The notes under the pieces are model-generated. The model was not told where the DNA came from and searched no databases. It was given only the letters and a program-made list of their open reading frames with translations. This document shows, piece by piece, positions 10,921-21,869 of a stretch of DNA of 64,000 nucleotides; positions within the stretch are counted from its first letter, which is position 1, and each line of letters opens with the position of its first letter. The DNA is taken from the NCBI GenBank assembly GCA_024734495.1, contig JALMQS010000405.1, positions 124,001 through 188,000 of the forward strand. Direction: 5' to 3'. The position numbers were made by a program, and so were the translations under genes. Source of the DNA: Forficula auricularia (taxonomy: Eukaryota; Arthropoda; Insecta; Dermaptera; Forficulidae).

Positions 10921-10996
10921 GAGACGCTGCCCGCCAGGGCTCCAGCTCGGAGGGCAGAGCTTCGAGGGCGTGCCGAAGGCACCTACGAAAAGCTCG
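10921..10996 (+). mobile_element. Helitron-like 3' terminus
   Basis: GAGACGCTGCCCGCCAGGGC leads to a small hairpin (GGGCGTGCC/GGCAC) and ends AGCTCG next to TTATAA. It is homologous to 948-999 and to the minus-strand ends at 52583 and 56742. Confidence 0.45.
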
Positions 10997-11369
10997 TTAT
11001 AATAGATTCATATATGGCTTTTATTAAGTGCTCTTTTTTAAGCCCCTGGCATAAATAAAATTTAATGAATAATTAAATAAATAGAATAAATAACAAATCT
11101 ATATTTACATGGATCGATGAGTTTGAAGATTCTTCTCGTTCAGGAGATTTTCTTTCTTCAATGTGTGATAAATCTGGAATGATATAAAATGTGAATATTT
11201 TGGTTAGAAAACTTCATAAGCCTTGAAAAACAAATTTCATTCAAATTTTATTTATTAAAGCCAATATTTTTTATTGTTTTTTTATAAAAGGTACTAATAT
11301 TTAATTCATTAATAATTTGGTTAAAAAATCTAATCCAAACAATTTATATAAGAGTATATAGCACATTTG
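10997..11369. other. AT-rich, no gene seen
   Basis: No recognisable coding or repeat structure apart from T and A runs. Confidence 0.5.
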
Positions 11370-11371
11370 TA

Positions 11372-12813
11372 CCGGGTGATTCAATGGCTGACGAGGACGC
11401 ATTCAGGAACTAATAATCGTAGAAGTTTGGGGAAAATCTTCAGAGAAAATCGACCAAGAAAAATTGCTGGAAAGATTTTTAAGTTCATACATCCACCGCT
11501 AGTGCACATAGCTGATCGTATAAAATGCAATGTTTCTCAAAATTTTCCAATATTAGTTTAAAAATGAATACCGTTCACCATATGTCCATCTTTTTGATAA
11601 ATGACTTTTTATTGTGGGACATAAAATAACAGGCGGGAGGGCACTTGCGGACTGCGGCGTCTATAACTTAAGTTTGCAAAGGAACTTAGTTACCAAGGTC
11701 TGGTTCAAGAAAGGAAGGTTTGGTGAATAAAATAAAAACCATCCATGCCATTCTAGTTCTGCCGCCCTCGCTAAGGGGCGTGTTTTATAAAGTTAACCGT
11801 TTTATTGATTTTTCTCCAAAATCTAAATGGAACCTTATAATTATTTTATTAGACTCAGAAAGTAGATCAAACTTGCAACAAAACATGTTCAAACCGCATG
11901 TCGATATCTTTTTTCGTTTAACAGTTATTGCTTAAAGAAAATTTTATTAACGAATTTATCAAAGAAACAAAATAGGTATTTGAGTTTTCAATTTTTTTTT
12001 AAGTTTCGTAGTCAAGCATACCATGGAGAAATAAAAACAGTTTAAAACTTTGTTCTTATTTTCATCTAATCACAACAATAATGATAATAACGCCTTTCTG
12101 TGTCGCCTGTGAGTAAGGTATTAAATTTCAAAAATGTCTCAATTTCTTAGAAGGCCGTGAAAAGACTTGGTTGACAGTTTCTATGGAAACGGCGATTTTT
12201 CTAAATAGATGTTAATGTTTTAATTGTTATTTTATTGTTTGTTATGTTATATCATTATTGTTGTGATTAGATGAAAATAAGAACAAAGTTTTTATTTATC
12301 GTATGACGAAAAATTAGCTCAGAAAATTTATTTTGTTTCTTATTAAAATTCGTTAATAAAACGACGAAAAAAGGTATCGACATTATTTGTTACTTTGAAC
12401 AATAAAATAATTATGGGTTCGAAAATCAACCGTAGCGTAAACTGGAACATTCGTCTGAACATATTTCCGTTAGTCAAGCTTAAGTTGACACTACAGTCCA
12501 TAAAAGTTTAGCATCCCCTCCCGCCTTTATTTTACGTCCTACAATAAAAAGTCATTTATCAAAAAGATGGACTATTATGGTGGCACCAACGTGAGAGCAT
12601 TCATTTTTAAACTTATATTGGAAAATTTTTGAGAAAATTGCATTTTTTATACGATCGAAGCTATTCAGCCACCTAGCGGTGGATGTATGAACTTAAAAAA
12701 ATATTTCCAGCAATTTTTCTCGGTCGATTTTCTCTGAAGGATTTTTTTCCCAAACTTCTACGATTATTAGTTCCTGAGATACGGCACCTCGTCACCCTTA
12801 TTGAATCACCCGG
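11372..12813. mobile_element. TIR element with ~700-bp inverted arms
   Basis: The ends CCGGGTGATTCAAT and ATTGAATCACCCGG are flanked by TA on both sides (11370-11371, 12814-12815). The whole element is nearly palindromic: 'ctaataatcgtagaagtttg', 'gttcatacatccaccgctag' and 'tccatctttttgataaatga' recur inverted, and the pairing reaches the centre near 12070-12280 ('atttcatctaatcacaaca'). No transposase frame was found. The TA target suggests a Tc1/mariner-type mobiliser. Confidence 0.75.
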
Positions 12814-12974
12814 TACATATAAATTCTAGGTGGGGGAATATCGACTACTTAAGCGCTGTTAAAAATATCAAGTATTAATCTTGGTAATAAGATGCTCAAA
12901 ACGGTCAAATTGATTGGTTACTTTATCAATTATGAGTTTTCGTCTATTAGTCCAGTCCATAGAGTAATATAGAG

Positions 12975-13312
12975 TGGAAGGCTCCACAAGGATCAAAAAA
13001 GTGCTACAAGTAAACGTTCAAGTCAAAAAAATTTCCTAGAAAATGAGACAGAAATCAAGTTTCTAGGATGAGTGGTTTTCATTTTATGAAGGAAAATCTG
13101 CTATTTTTCAAATGCTAAACTTCAACCTCATTTTGCGGCACGGGTTACCATTATCCAATTAAGATGAAACTTTAATTGAATCGTAGCAAATTTAATCTAT
13201 ATAGTTTTAAATGAATAGAGTGGCATCTGTCGAAAACGTTCTCCTTCATGGTCAAAATGGGAAATAATCGAAAAAAGTGCGAGTATTTGGGATCTGGGGG
13301 GGGGGGGGGGGT
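12975..13312 (+). repeat. Rep-A partial copy with G tract
   Basis: Contains 'atcaagtttctaggatgag', 'aacttcaacctcatt', 'taccattatccaattaagat' and 'ctccttcatggtcaaaatgg', ending in a G run at about 13297-13310. Confidence 0.65.
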
Positions 13313-14039
13313 TGTTTTTTGGATCCCCCATTAAAAATCGAACTACTAACCCAATTTTGCATATCTTTTTTTAATTGACGTAAAATTTTGTCCTCTTTAA
13401 TTTACTATAGGACAATTATTTACAAAATATGGACCGTTTTCGAGTTATAAGCAAAAAATTGGAAAAAGTCCGAAAATGTCGAGGTTTTTAGGCCACCAAA
13501 AGTTGTGCCCCACACTTTCAAGGTCACAAACTTAGATTTGCCATACTCACACCATAAGAAACGATCCTAGAAAAAACCTTTCCAGCAATTAATGTAAGCT
13601 GAACCACTTATTAGATCCTCTATTTACTGGACTAGAGGTGGGTTTCACGGTACCGCGACATTTCAGCCCCCGACAAAATATCTTCTGACAAAATATCTTC
13701 TGGCAAAATATCCCCCGACAAAATATCTTCTGACAAAATATTCCCCAGTATAAGGGAGAATACAAAAGAGATTAAGTGAGAAGCTTATAATCATAGTTTT
13801 GAATAATATAAACAGACTTTCATATTTTGGCGGCTAATTAGCCGTTTGAAAGTGCTGCTGTCTGTCGTTAGATTTTCTAGCTAACAATTTATTATTTTTA
13901 CTATCTATAATATAGTATTTATCATCTATATTTACTTATTTATCGTCTATGTTTACATTACACAATTATTGATTGATTGTTAAAAGTGTTATTAATCATT
14001 ATCGTTATTAATTATTATTACAATATTGGGCGAAAATAT

Positions 14040-15345
14040 AGCGCCCCAAACACACCTCCCGACGATTGGCTGGTTCGATTTTCAATGTGTGTTTGATTAG
14101 AAAAAAAAATGGGAGCTCGAAACACACCCCGCCCGACGATTGGCTGGTTCGGTTTTCAATGTGTGTTTGATTAGGAAAAAATAGGAGCCCCAAACACACC
14201 CCGCCCGACGATTGGCTGGTTCGGTTTTCAATGTGTGTTTGATTAGGAAAAAATGGGAGCCCCAAACACACCCCGCCCGACGATTGGCTGGTTCGGTTTT
14301 CAATGTGTGTTTGATTAGGAAAAAATGGGAGCCCCAAACACACCCCGCCCGGCGATTGGCTGGTTCGGTTTTTAATGTGTGTTTGATTAGGAAAAAATGG
14401 GAGCCCCAAACACACCCCGCCCGACGATTGGCTGGTTCGGTTTTCAATGTGTGTTTGATTAGGAAAAAATGGGAGCCCCAAACACACCCCGCCCGACGAT
14501 TGGCTGGTTCGGTTTTCAATGTGTGTTTGATTAGGAAAAAATGGGAGCCCGAAACACACCCCGCCCGACGATTGGCTGTTCGGTTTTCAATGTGTGTTTG
14601 ATTAGGAAAAAATGGGAGCCCCAAACACACCCCGCCCGACGATTGGCTGGTTCGGTTTTCAATGTGTGTTTGATTAGGAAAAAATGGGAGCCCCAAACAC
14701 ACCCCGCCCGGCGATTGGCTGGTTCGGTTTTTAATGTGTGTTTGATTAGGAAAAAATGGGAGCCCCAAACACACCCCGCCCGACGATTGGCTGGTTCGGT
14801 TTTCAATGTGTGTTTGATTAGGAAAAAATGGGAGCCCCAAACACACCCCGCCCGACGATTGGCTGGTTCGGTTTTTAATGTGTGTTTGATTAGGAAAAAT
14901 GGGAGCCCCAAACACACCCCGCCCGACGATTGGCTGGTTCGGTTTTCAATGTATGTTTGATTAGGAAAAAATGGGAGCCCCAAACACACCCCGCCCGACG
15001 ATTGGCTGGTTCGGTTTTCAATGTGTGTTTGATTAGGAAAAAATGGGAGCCCGAAACACACCCCGCCCGACGATTGGCTGTTCGGTTTTCAATGTGTGTT
15101 TGATTAGGAAAAAATGGGAGCCCCAAACACACCCCACCCGACGATTGGCTGGTTCGGTTTTCAATGTGTGTTTGATTAGGAAAAAATGGGAGTCCGAAAC
15201 ACACCCCGCCCGACGATTGGCTGTTCGGTTTTCAATGTGTGTTTGATTAGGAAAAATGGGAGCCCCAAACACACCCCGCCCGACGATTGGCTGGTTCGGT
15301 TTTCAATGTGTGTTTGATTAGAAAAAAAAATGGGAACCCGAAACA
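14040..15345 (+). repeat. 72-bp satellite array, about 18 units
   Basis: Unit: 'ccccaaacacaccccgcccg', 'acgattggctggttcggttt', 'tcaatgtgtgtttgattagg', 'aaaaaatgggag'. Variants recur in blocks. 'cccggcgattgg' with a 'tttttaatg' change appears at 14350 and again 359 bp later at 14709, i.e. five units minus one base. A unit lacking GG ('ggctgttcgg') is seen near 14570, 15075 and 15216. Because 72 is 24 codons, long frames open on both strands; they are not genes. Two units also occur at 49760-49890. Confidence 0.95.
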
Positions 15346-15510
15346 CACCCGGAGGTTCGGTTAATATATATTCAGTTCGGCACGGTTGGGTTCGTATAGC
15401 TCCTTTTCTGGGTGGTTTTTTGACGGTTCGGTTGGCGTCAGCCCAAAAAAGGAGCTATACGAACCCAACCGAGCCGAACTGAATATATATTAACTGAGCC
15501 GGAGTCGATT
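15345..15510. repeat. Hairpin next to the satellite
   Basis: 'ggttcggttaatatatattc' (15355) pairs with 'gaatatatattaactgagcc' (15481), with inner stems around 'gttcgtatagctcctttt'. The same hairpin adjoins the satellite units at 49.9 kb, so array and hairpin belong to one element. Confidence 0.8.
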
Positions 15511-16864
15511 TGCATTACTCATAAGATTCACGAGGGGAAGGGTTATTTTGTCATGAGATATTTTGTCTGAAGGATATTTTGTCGGGACTATTTTGTCGGG
15601 GGGCTGAAATGTCGCGGTACCGGGTTTCACATAAAATTCCGAAATACCTTGCGATGTTTGTTCAGTCAATGATAAATCTTCTGGAGCCGTTTTATTTTCC
15701 CGAACTTCATAGATAGGTATAAAGTCTTCCTCGCAAAACGTATCCCGATTGATGGGGAATATTCCGGTTGTTTTGAATCCGTTTAAAGCCTTCTCTATCG
15801 TGGCAACCCTATTGTACGCATTTCCAAAAAGTTCGGCTATATCATTCTCATTAATTTTTTCATAATTTCTACTTTTCATATACTTATCACATTCTTGTTG
15901 GTAAGCAGTTTTTAAAGGCTTGAAGAAAGTTACATCTAGAGGTTGTGTTCTGTGTGATGTGTGCGGCGGAACTGATAATAAATGAATTCCAGAATTTTGA
16001 CAAAAATTATACGAAGCTAAAGTGGAATGTGTGGAATGATTATCCAGTATAAGAAGAATAGGCTGCTCTGGAGTAGCATTGGCAAATTTAGCAAAATGTT
16101 CCAGCCATTCGCAAAACAGTTCTTCTGTAATCCATCCAGATTTCGAACATTTGTATATCGCGCATGCGGGGCCATTTTTTTCTAAACCTTCTGTCATGCA
16201 CAATCTCTTAAAAATAAACATGGGCGGGATATATTCGCCTGATGCACTAAAGCAGCATACTATCGTAGTATTTTCCCCGACTTGCTTTTCTCCAGCTGAT
16301 TTGTGACCATTGGATACACCAGTTTCATCAACGTTGTATATACGATGAACATCAAAATGGTATTTTTCAAATAGTGACTCTAGATTATTGAAAAAAACAT
16401 CTATTTCGTGTTTGTTGATAGCTTTAACTCTAGTGGGTTTCGGTTTGCGAAAACTAAGCTCCGGATAACGAGGCATAAACGAATACAGCCAATCCTTGCC
16501 ACACATTCCTTTATCCACATTAAAAGGATGTGGAATTTTATTTTTTTCTGCATATTGAAACACCAATGTGCGTATGCTTAGAGCTGTCAATCCATAAAAT
16601 AATTCTGACAGTTTTAATATCGAATGAACAATTTCGGCTTCTTGATCTTCGGAAAAAACAGGTTTTCTTCCCAGACTTAGTTTTTTTGGTTTAAATCTAC
16701 CTTTTAGCCTATCTTGGAGTGTGCCATATGGAACACCAAATGTGCTTGCGGCACACCTAATGGATGATTTTTGTTCACTCACAGCCTGTATCGCTCTTTT
16801 CATGGAATCCTCCGTCCAGGATGAACGTCCAGTTTTTCGGACGTATGTTCGTGGCATCTGAAAT

Positions 16865-17614
16865 TAAATGTTCAGTCATGTAATGTTTACATTTATTGAT
16901 TTAAAATAGCTATTACCCCATATCTACCAAGTGTAAATATTAGGTTGGGTAATATCGATCATCTGGAGGGTAGACTGAAAAAAGGATATATTTATATGTT
17001 TGGAGGTGATGGTCTCAAGGGTCTGAACTAGTTACCCAGAAAGCCTACTAGTGCTTGGGTTCGACTTCCGAGGGGACAAGACCCTTGTCTGAAAACTTTA
17101 ATTTCCAATGCATTTAAAATTTTAGTTTAAAAGGTGTTGGCGCTCGCTTGATACAAACAACATAATCTCATAGCATAAAATTATTGATGGCAGACGAAAA
17201 TTTGATTCCTAATGTATTGATGTAACTACATACTAGTATTTATTCATTAAATTGTGTATATTTCTTCTTTCCTCTGGCTATTCCTTTCAAATATTTACAC
17301 AAAATGGAGGGCATAGATTTTGGATATTTTTGGGGTATACAGGCGCCAATTTATCTTATCCGTGTAAACCAAATATCGTTTCGTACTAATTCATTGATGC
17401 TCTAAAACTTTCTAATTGGAAATTTTGCTCTATCTCTTTTCGTTTTCGATTGGCAATGGCTAACTTCCACATTTCGCCACTAGTGGCGCTGGTGTCGTTT
17501 GCATTAGGTCGGGCATAGTCGCTTTACTATACCGTTACCTCACTTGCGTGGCTGTAGCACTCTCCGTTCGCAAGTATTTTCAGGTTAAAGGGACTTTCCT
17601 ATGCACCCTGTATA
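16865..17614. other. No gene recognised
   Basis: AT-rich upstream flank of the transposase. A weak tRNA-like stretch (A-box-like 'tggtctcaagggtctgaac', B-box-like 'gggttcgacttccg') lies at 17020-17080 and may be a SINE scrap. 'cctatgcaccctgtatatag' near 17600 recurs at 253-275. Confidence 0.45.
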
Positions 17615-17619
17615 TAGAT

Positions 17620-17720
17620 GTGGGGTTTCACAGGAATAAAATTACAACAGTTTAAAAATAAAAGTCAATATATTTCGGGCTATTCACCTATCTTCATGAG
17701 TTACATTATCATTCATATTA
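17620..17720 (-). mobile_element. PLE-like 3' end fragment
   Basis: The minus strand reads 'catgaagataggtgaatag' then 'cccgaaatatattgactttt', the 'GAYGAAG...GAAA' signature found in many PLE termini. It shares only this pattern with the 35.8-kb and 8.2-kb copies, so it would be a different family. Confidence 0.35.
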
Positions 17721-17875
17721 ATTTGATGTAGAATCTACATTCAAATGAATTATATAAATATTTAATTATTCATTTGGTTGAATAAATAAAAAATTTTGTT
17801 AATTTTTTTACAAAATATCTTAATTATTAAGATATCACTATTTGCAAAAAAATCTAAGTCGTTTTATGATAAAAA

Positions 17876-18475
17876 GTAAGCTGACGTGTTCTGATGTGGC
17901 CATCCACTTGACTTTACCATACAACCTGGCCCCTAAAATTATTTATATTCATGTAGGGGGGTTAGTTTTTGCATTTTTAGACTTCTGGGGTCCCACTGAT
18001 TATGTATACAAAATTTGGTTGAGTTTGGTAAATGACCAAAATTTTCATTTTTTGACCCCCCCCCCCCGATTTTGGGCTGTTAGTTTTTGCATTTTAGACT
18101 TCTGGGGGTCCACCGATTATGTATACAAAATTTGGTTGAGTTTGGTAAATGGCCAACAATTTTCATTTTTTGACCCCCCCCCCCGATTTTGGGCTGTTAG
18201 TTTTTGCATTTTAGACTTCTGGGGGTCCACCGATTATGTATACAAAATTTGGTTGAGTTTGGTAAATGGGCAAAATTTTCATTTTTTGACCCCCCCCCCC
18301 CCCCCATTTTGGGCGGTTAGTTTTTGCATTTTTAGACTTCTGGGGGTCCACTGATTATGTATACAAAATTTGGTTGAGTTTGATCAAATAGCCTAGATTT
18401 TTTATTTTTAACTCCCTCCCCCCCTCCACCCCTTTTTTGGGTCGATATGCACCAAAATCTAATCAGCTATCTAAT
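17876..18475 (+). repeat. Rep-D module plus Rep-B minisatellite (4 units)
   Basis: The Rep-D block 'gacgtgttctgatgtggcca' to 'catacaacctggcccc' is followed by four ~120-bp Rep-B units: 'gttagtttttgcattt', 'agacttctggg', 'gattatgtatacaaaatttg', 'attttttga', then a run of 9-15 C. The same arrangement occurs at 26.1-26.6 kb and 44.7-44.95 kb. Confidence 0.9.
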
Positions 18476-18479
18476 AGAA

Positions 18480-19335
18480 TAAACTAGATTACTCAAGTAT
18501 ATAATATATTTGGATTAAATACCTAAAAATTTGGTCATATTTGGAATGATTTCGATATATCTTGATTATTAATAAAATATCTTTGGAATAAATAAGAGCT
18601 CATTAAAAATGCTCAACTCTATCAATATATTTATTATAAAGAAATTGTTTTTTCAGTGTAGCATCGCCCAGCATGATCGATTTTACCCGAACCAATACAC
18701 TTAACCTTAAAATTTTTTTACGATTATTGAAAAATATCCGCTGTATCCTAAGAACGTAAAATTCAAAACATTTAGAAAATATAAAAGTGTTCTTACCTTA
18801 ATAAGATCAGCACAATTTTAATAAGAAAAGTCTAGAAATCAGCAAAACTGAGCGCATGTAAAGAGGATGGCACAATATTAACTATATAAATTAGACATAT
18901 ACGAAGCCATTCTTCGAATGGCCGCTAGATTTCGCTAGTAAGTTTATATTGGCCGATTTTGCCCGGCGGTCGATATTCCCCCACTTTCCACCCCTAAATA
19001 TCAGGGGGCGGATTTAGAGGTTCGATGCCGCCCTAGGCCCTGTCCAATGTGTAGCCCTTTTTACTAAATAAAAAGTGATTGTCAACATTATATGGCTAAT
19101 TATCAAATATTAATACTATCAAATATTATTTTAAATATAACTGTTTATTGGTTTTAATAAATTTTTCAAATATAAGTTACTAATTATATACAAACAAACA
19201 AACAATTTTTGCTCGTTTAATAAGAGTAGATGTAAGTGAATACATTCATTTCTTAAGTAGTCCAGGCAAATTACGATTTTAACAGGACAATTTAATTCAT
19301 ACACTAAAAGTCCCATAAGCAACGGTGTTTTTGTC
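18480..19335. other. No gene recognised
   Basis: AT-rich. The part at 19130-19250 is a reverse-strand Rep-F copy ('ttgctcgtttaataagagtag', compare 60298-60330). Confidence 0.45.
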
Positions 19336-19338
19336 ACT

Positions 19339-19917
19339 ATGACAGCGAAAAAAGTTACCCTAAGGGCCCCCGCAGACTGCAGACCCTCCATCGGCCGATA
19401 GTTTAGTCGGGTTGGGCTGAAAGTGCGCACACCGAGCCAACTAAACAGTTTGGTTGGTGAACAGGGCGCAGACTATCCAACAGCCGGCCGACTATTCTCG
19501 AACTAGTTTGTAACTGACTGTTGAAGCGGTCGCACAATGAAAATATTGTCTAGAAAAATTATTGCTCTCATCATACTCCGGAGGAGGAAAATCAAGAAGA
19601 GATTCCGAGAGTATTGGGTGCATCCCATTCTCAGTGATAGATTAGTTAGTGGAAAATTATATACATACAATAATTACATACAATACATACAATTGTACAA
19701 TAATTGTATGCGCCAATACTGATTAAACAGTCGGCCGATAGTTGGCCGACAGATTAGTTTGAATGTAATCGGGTAGCCCATCAAACTTTTTTATCGTCCG
19801 ATACTGAATCGCTGTAGTGTGCGCATATGCATTCCTCTCCATACTGATTAAGAAGCCGACCAAACTATCGGCCGATAAAAAGTCTGCAGTCTGCGGGGGC
19901 TCTAACTTTTCCAGCGA
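19339..19917. mobile_element. TIR MITE, core 541 bp
   Basis: AGGGCCCCCGCAGACTGCAG (19363) and CTGCAGTCTGCGGGGGCTCT (to 19903) are inverted; the match extends outward ('gcgaaaaaagtta' against 'taacttttccagcg') and inward through 'atcggccgatagttt'. No TSD is certain. It sits inside a Rep-F copy. The 61-codon frame inside has no known motif. Confidence 0.65.
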
Positions 19918-19959
19918 CAAAACTGAACCTAGCTTTATTTTTTTCAATTATGTTTTATT

Positions 19960-20035
19960 TATTAATTGGTTTTTTAATTTTAAAACCCGCTAATAGGTTA
20001 AAGCAAATATTATTATATTATATTAAAATTAGAAA
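19960..20035 (+). repeat. Rep-F fragment
   Basis: 'attaattggttttttaattt' then 'cccgctaataggttaaagca' and 'aatattattatattatatta' match 60545-60620. Confidence 0.65.
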
Positions 20036-20059
20036 TTTTTTGTTTGTTTTTAATTAACA

Positions 20060-20550
20060 GGTGTCTAAATCATAACAAAACAGGTGTGTTTACAAATAAA
20101 GTGGTTCAAGTGGCTTTTTTTTATATAGCTTGGAAACAAATCTTATTTAATTTTATGTTTTTATTTCAGATCCTATACGATTATTTTTTTTATTTTTATT
20201 TTCCTATTTATTTTTTTATCAAGTTGTTTATAAGAATTGTATTTTTAACAATTGTACTTTTCCTCTAAATTAAATAAACTAATGTATGTCTTAATTTTGT
20301 TAATTTTGTGATTTACGTATTGATTCATTAAATTGTCTTACTGAATTACACTCAAGCTTTTTTTTGGGGTCGAAGTAAACTAGATATTTTATAATTCGAG
20401 TTTTGTTGCCTTTGGGCAATTTAACTCAAAAAACTACCAGAAAAAAATACTCGTCTTTTTTTCGTTTAGTTGCCAGGCAACAAAATTCTCATTAAAATGT
20501 CAAGTTTACTTCGGCAAAAAAAAGCTCTCGTGTAATTATAAGTGAAATAA
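20060..20550. other. AT-rich, no gene seen
   Basis: T-rich frames only. Around 20350-20530 there is a loose inverted pair ('agcttttttttggggtcgaagtaaac' side against 'gtttacttcggcaaaaaaaagct' side) that may be a small MITE. Confidence 0.4.
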
Positions 20551-20554
20551 TTCC

Positions 20555-21030
20555 CGGTAAAGATTTTATTGCTGGAATACTTTTATTGTCACTCCAATAT
20601 TATTACCCTAAGTTTTTCGCTGTGTTGTGGAAATTTTTCTACGCGCCTCAAAATGAGAAAATTTTTTCAGTTTTTCTTGAATAACTCTAAAATGGATTAT
20701 CAAATCAAAAAGATATTTATTAGATAAATTAAAGCTCTTTAAATTACGAATAAAATAATAACATCTATTTAGGTTCCGTAGAACCGGTAATAGCTCCTGT
20801 TAAAAAAACAGGCTCCGGGATACTTTTGAATAGGTATCCCAAATACTCGTACTTTTTTCGATTTTTCCCATTTTTGACCATGAAGGATCACGTTTTCGAC
20901 AAATTTATTTTAAATTAGATTAAATTTGCTACAATTTAAAATAAGGTTCATCTTAATTGGATAATGTGGTAACTCATGCCGCAATGAGGTTGAGGTTTGA
21001 AAAATACGGACCTAGAACCTAGAAAAAAAA
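20555..21030 (-). repeat. Rep-A copy
   Basis: Nearly identical to 27912-28252 ('taggttccgtagaaccggta', 'gtatcccaaatactcgtact', 'accatgaaggatcacg'), but extends further left. It forms the 3' flank of the split U6 gene. Confidence 0.8.
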
Positions 21031-21059
21031 ATTATAGGGAATTTATTTTTATACCTATA

Positions 21060-21274
21060 TATTCATAATCTGTGGGCCACTAGAAGGCTAGAAATGCAAA
21101 AACTGGGTGTGGGGGTGGGTGGGGCTCAGTCACGGGGTGGTTTTTATCAGAATTTTAAATTAAAAATAATACTAATATATAACTTTTAACTGAAGCAAAA
21201 GTTGCCGAGCACGTTGGCTCCAGGCAATTCAGTTATTAAAAATCAAAAATCTTAAAATATTAAGTAAAAAAAAA
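21060..21274 (-). repeat. U6 3' flank (copy a)
   Basis: 'gtgggccactagaaggctag', 'gggtgtgggggtgggtgggg' and 'actgaagcaaaagttgccg' match the downstream flanks of the other three U6 copies. The sequence is related to Rep-B and the C-rich Helitron-like repeats. Confidence 0.8.
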
Positions 21275-21342
21275 AAAAATGTGGAACGCTTCACGATTTG
21301 CGTGTCATCCTATGCAGGGGCCATGCTAATCTTCTCTGTATC
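21275..21342 (-). ncRNA. U6 snRNA copy a, 3' half (split gene)
   Basis: The minus strand carries U6 from GATACAGAGAAGATTAGC to GCGTTCCACATTTTT. It has small defects: one A is lost in GCAAAATCG, and 'gcgcaagg' reads 'gcatagg'. Its 5' half is at 25756-25800. The 8 bases 21335-21342 (GATACAGA on the minus strand) are repeated at the other half. Confidence 0.9.
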
Positions 21343-21869
21343 AATTTTCAATTTCAAAAGTTTTTATTTACAATAAACATATACAGGTACATATATTACA
21401 AGATTTAGGCAATAATTGACAGATTATATAATATACATTAAATATTTTAATTAGGTTTGCAACCACCTGCCTTGGATTATGGCTTATGTTGCTTTGATTT
21501 TTGTTCTTTTGTGATTGTGATAACTTTTTTTTTTTTTTTGATACATATAAGTACATATGAAATACTTACACCTAGTTTTGTTTTTATTAATTGATTCGTT
21601 AAGGGGTTTTTTACAGGAAAAATTCAAAAGAACAAAACCTGTTTTAGATATAAAAAAAAAAGAATTTAGGTTTTAGAGCCTTTACATTAGCTTATGATTA
21701 TGCCTGACGTCTATAAGTCTCGCAAATCTGGGGGTTTTCCCATATGAATTTTGAATAATTTGTTTTTGTGTGTCTTGTTAATTTATTGTGTTGTTGATTA
21801 TCATAGAAGGATTTGGAAATTTTGAAAATGTGTTCGTCTATTTTTTCTAATTCGGCCATTTCAGTGTAT

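Larger units (their letters stand above)
13649..15621. mobile_element. Mutator/Rehavkus-like element with satellite core
   Basis: The ends GGTACCGCGACATTTCAGCC (13649) and the inverted copy ending 15621 are flanked by the identical 9-bp GGGTTTCAC (13640-13648 and 15622-15630). A 9-bp TSD is typical of Mutator-type elements. The TIRs consist of short tandem subrepeats, 'gacaaaatatcttctg' and variants, as described for Rehavkus-type relatives. The interior is an AT-rich spacer, the 72-bp array and a hairpin. There is no transposase, so it is non-autonomous. The superfamily call is inference from TSD length and TIR architecture. Confidence 0.7.
13589..16857 (-). pseudogene. pogo-like (Tc1/mariner) transposase gene, 3' end interrupted
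   Basis: The frame runs from ATG at 16857 to 15490 (455 codons). It has a Psq/CENP-B-like N-terminal helix-turn-helix (residues ~10-60: SSWTEDSMKRAIQAV, then RCAASTFGVPYGTLQDRLKG), a second DNA-binding region (~70-145), and a DDE domain with D177 (YNVDETG), D272 (LILDNHSTH) and D308 (QPLDVTFF), spacing DD35D. These proteins cut and paste DNA at TA targets. Pro412 is the last native residue: codons 410-412 are the 9-bp TSD of the inserted 1.97-kb element, and the rest of the frame is TIR sequence. On the far side of the insertion, the same frame continues 16 codons from 13639 to TAA at 13589-13591. The minus strand reads 'aatttcag' directly before the ATG, a possible 3' splice site of a 5' UTR intron. 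Catalytic residues are intact. Confidence 0.85.

Noticed and set aside
14008..15272. Long overlapping frames on both strands in the 72-bp array
   Set aside because: They exist because the unit is a multiple of three and has no stop in several frames. The periodic, both-strand pattern is that of a satellite, not a repeat protein.
14040..15345. Regular repeat spacing as a possible CRISPR array
   Set aside because: Units are contiguous with no unique spacers, and the genome is eukaryotic.
20044..20268. 74-codon Phe-rich frame
   Set aside because: T-rich DNA artefact without signal or homologue.
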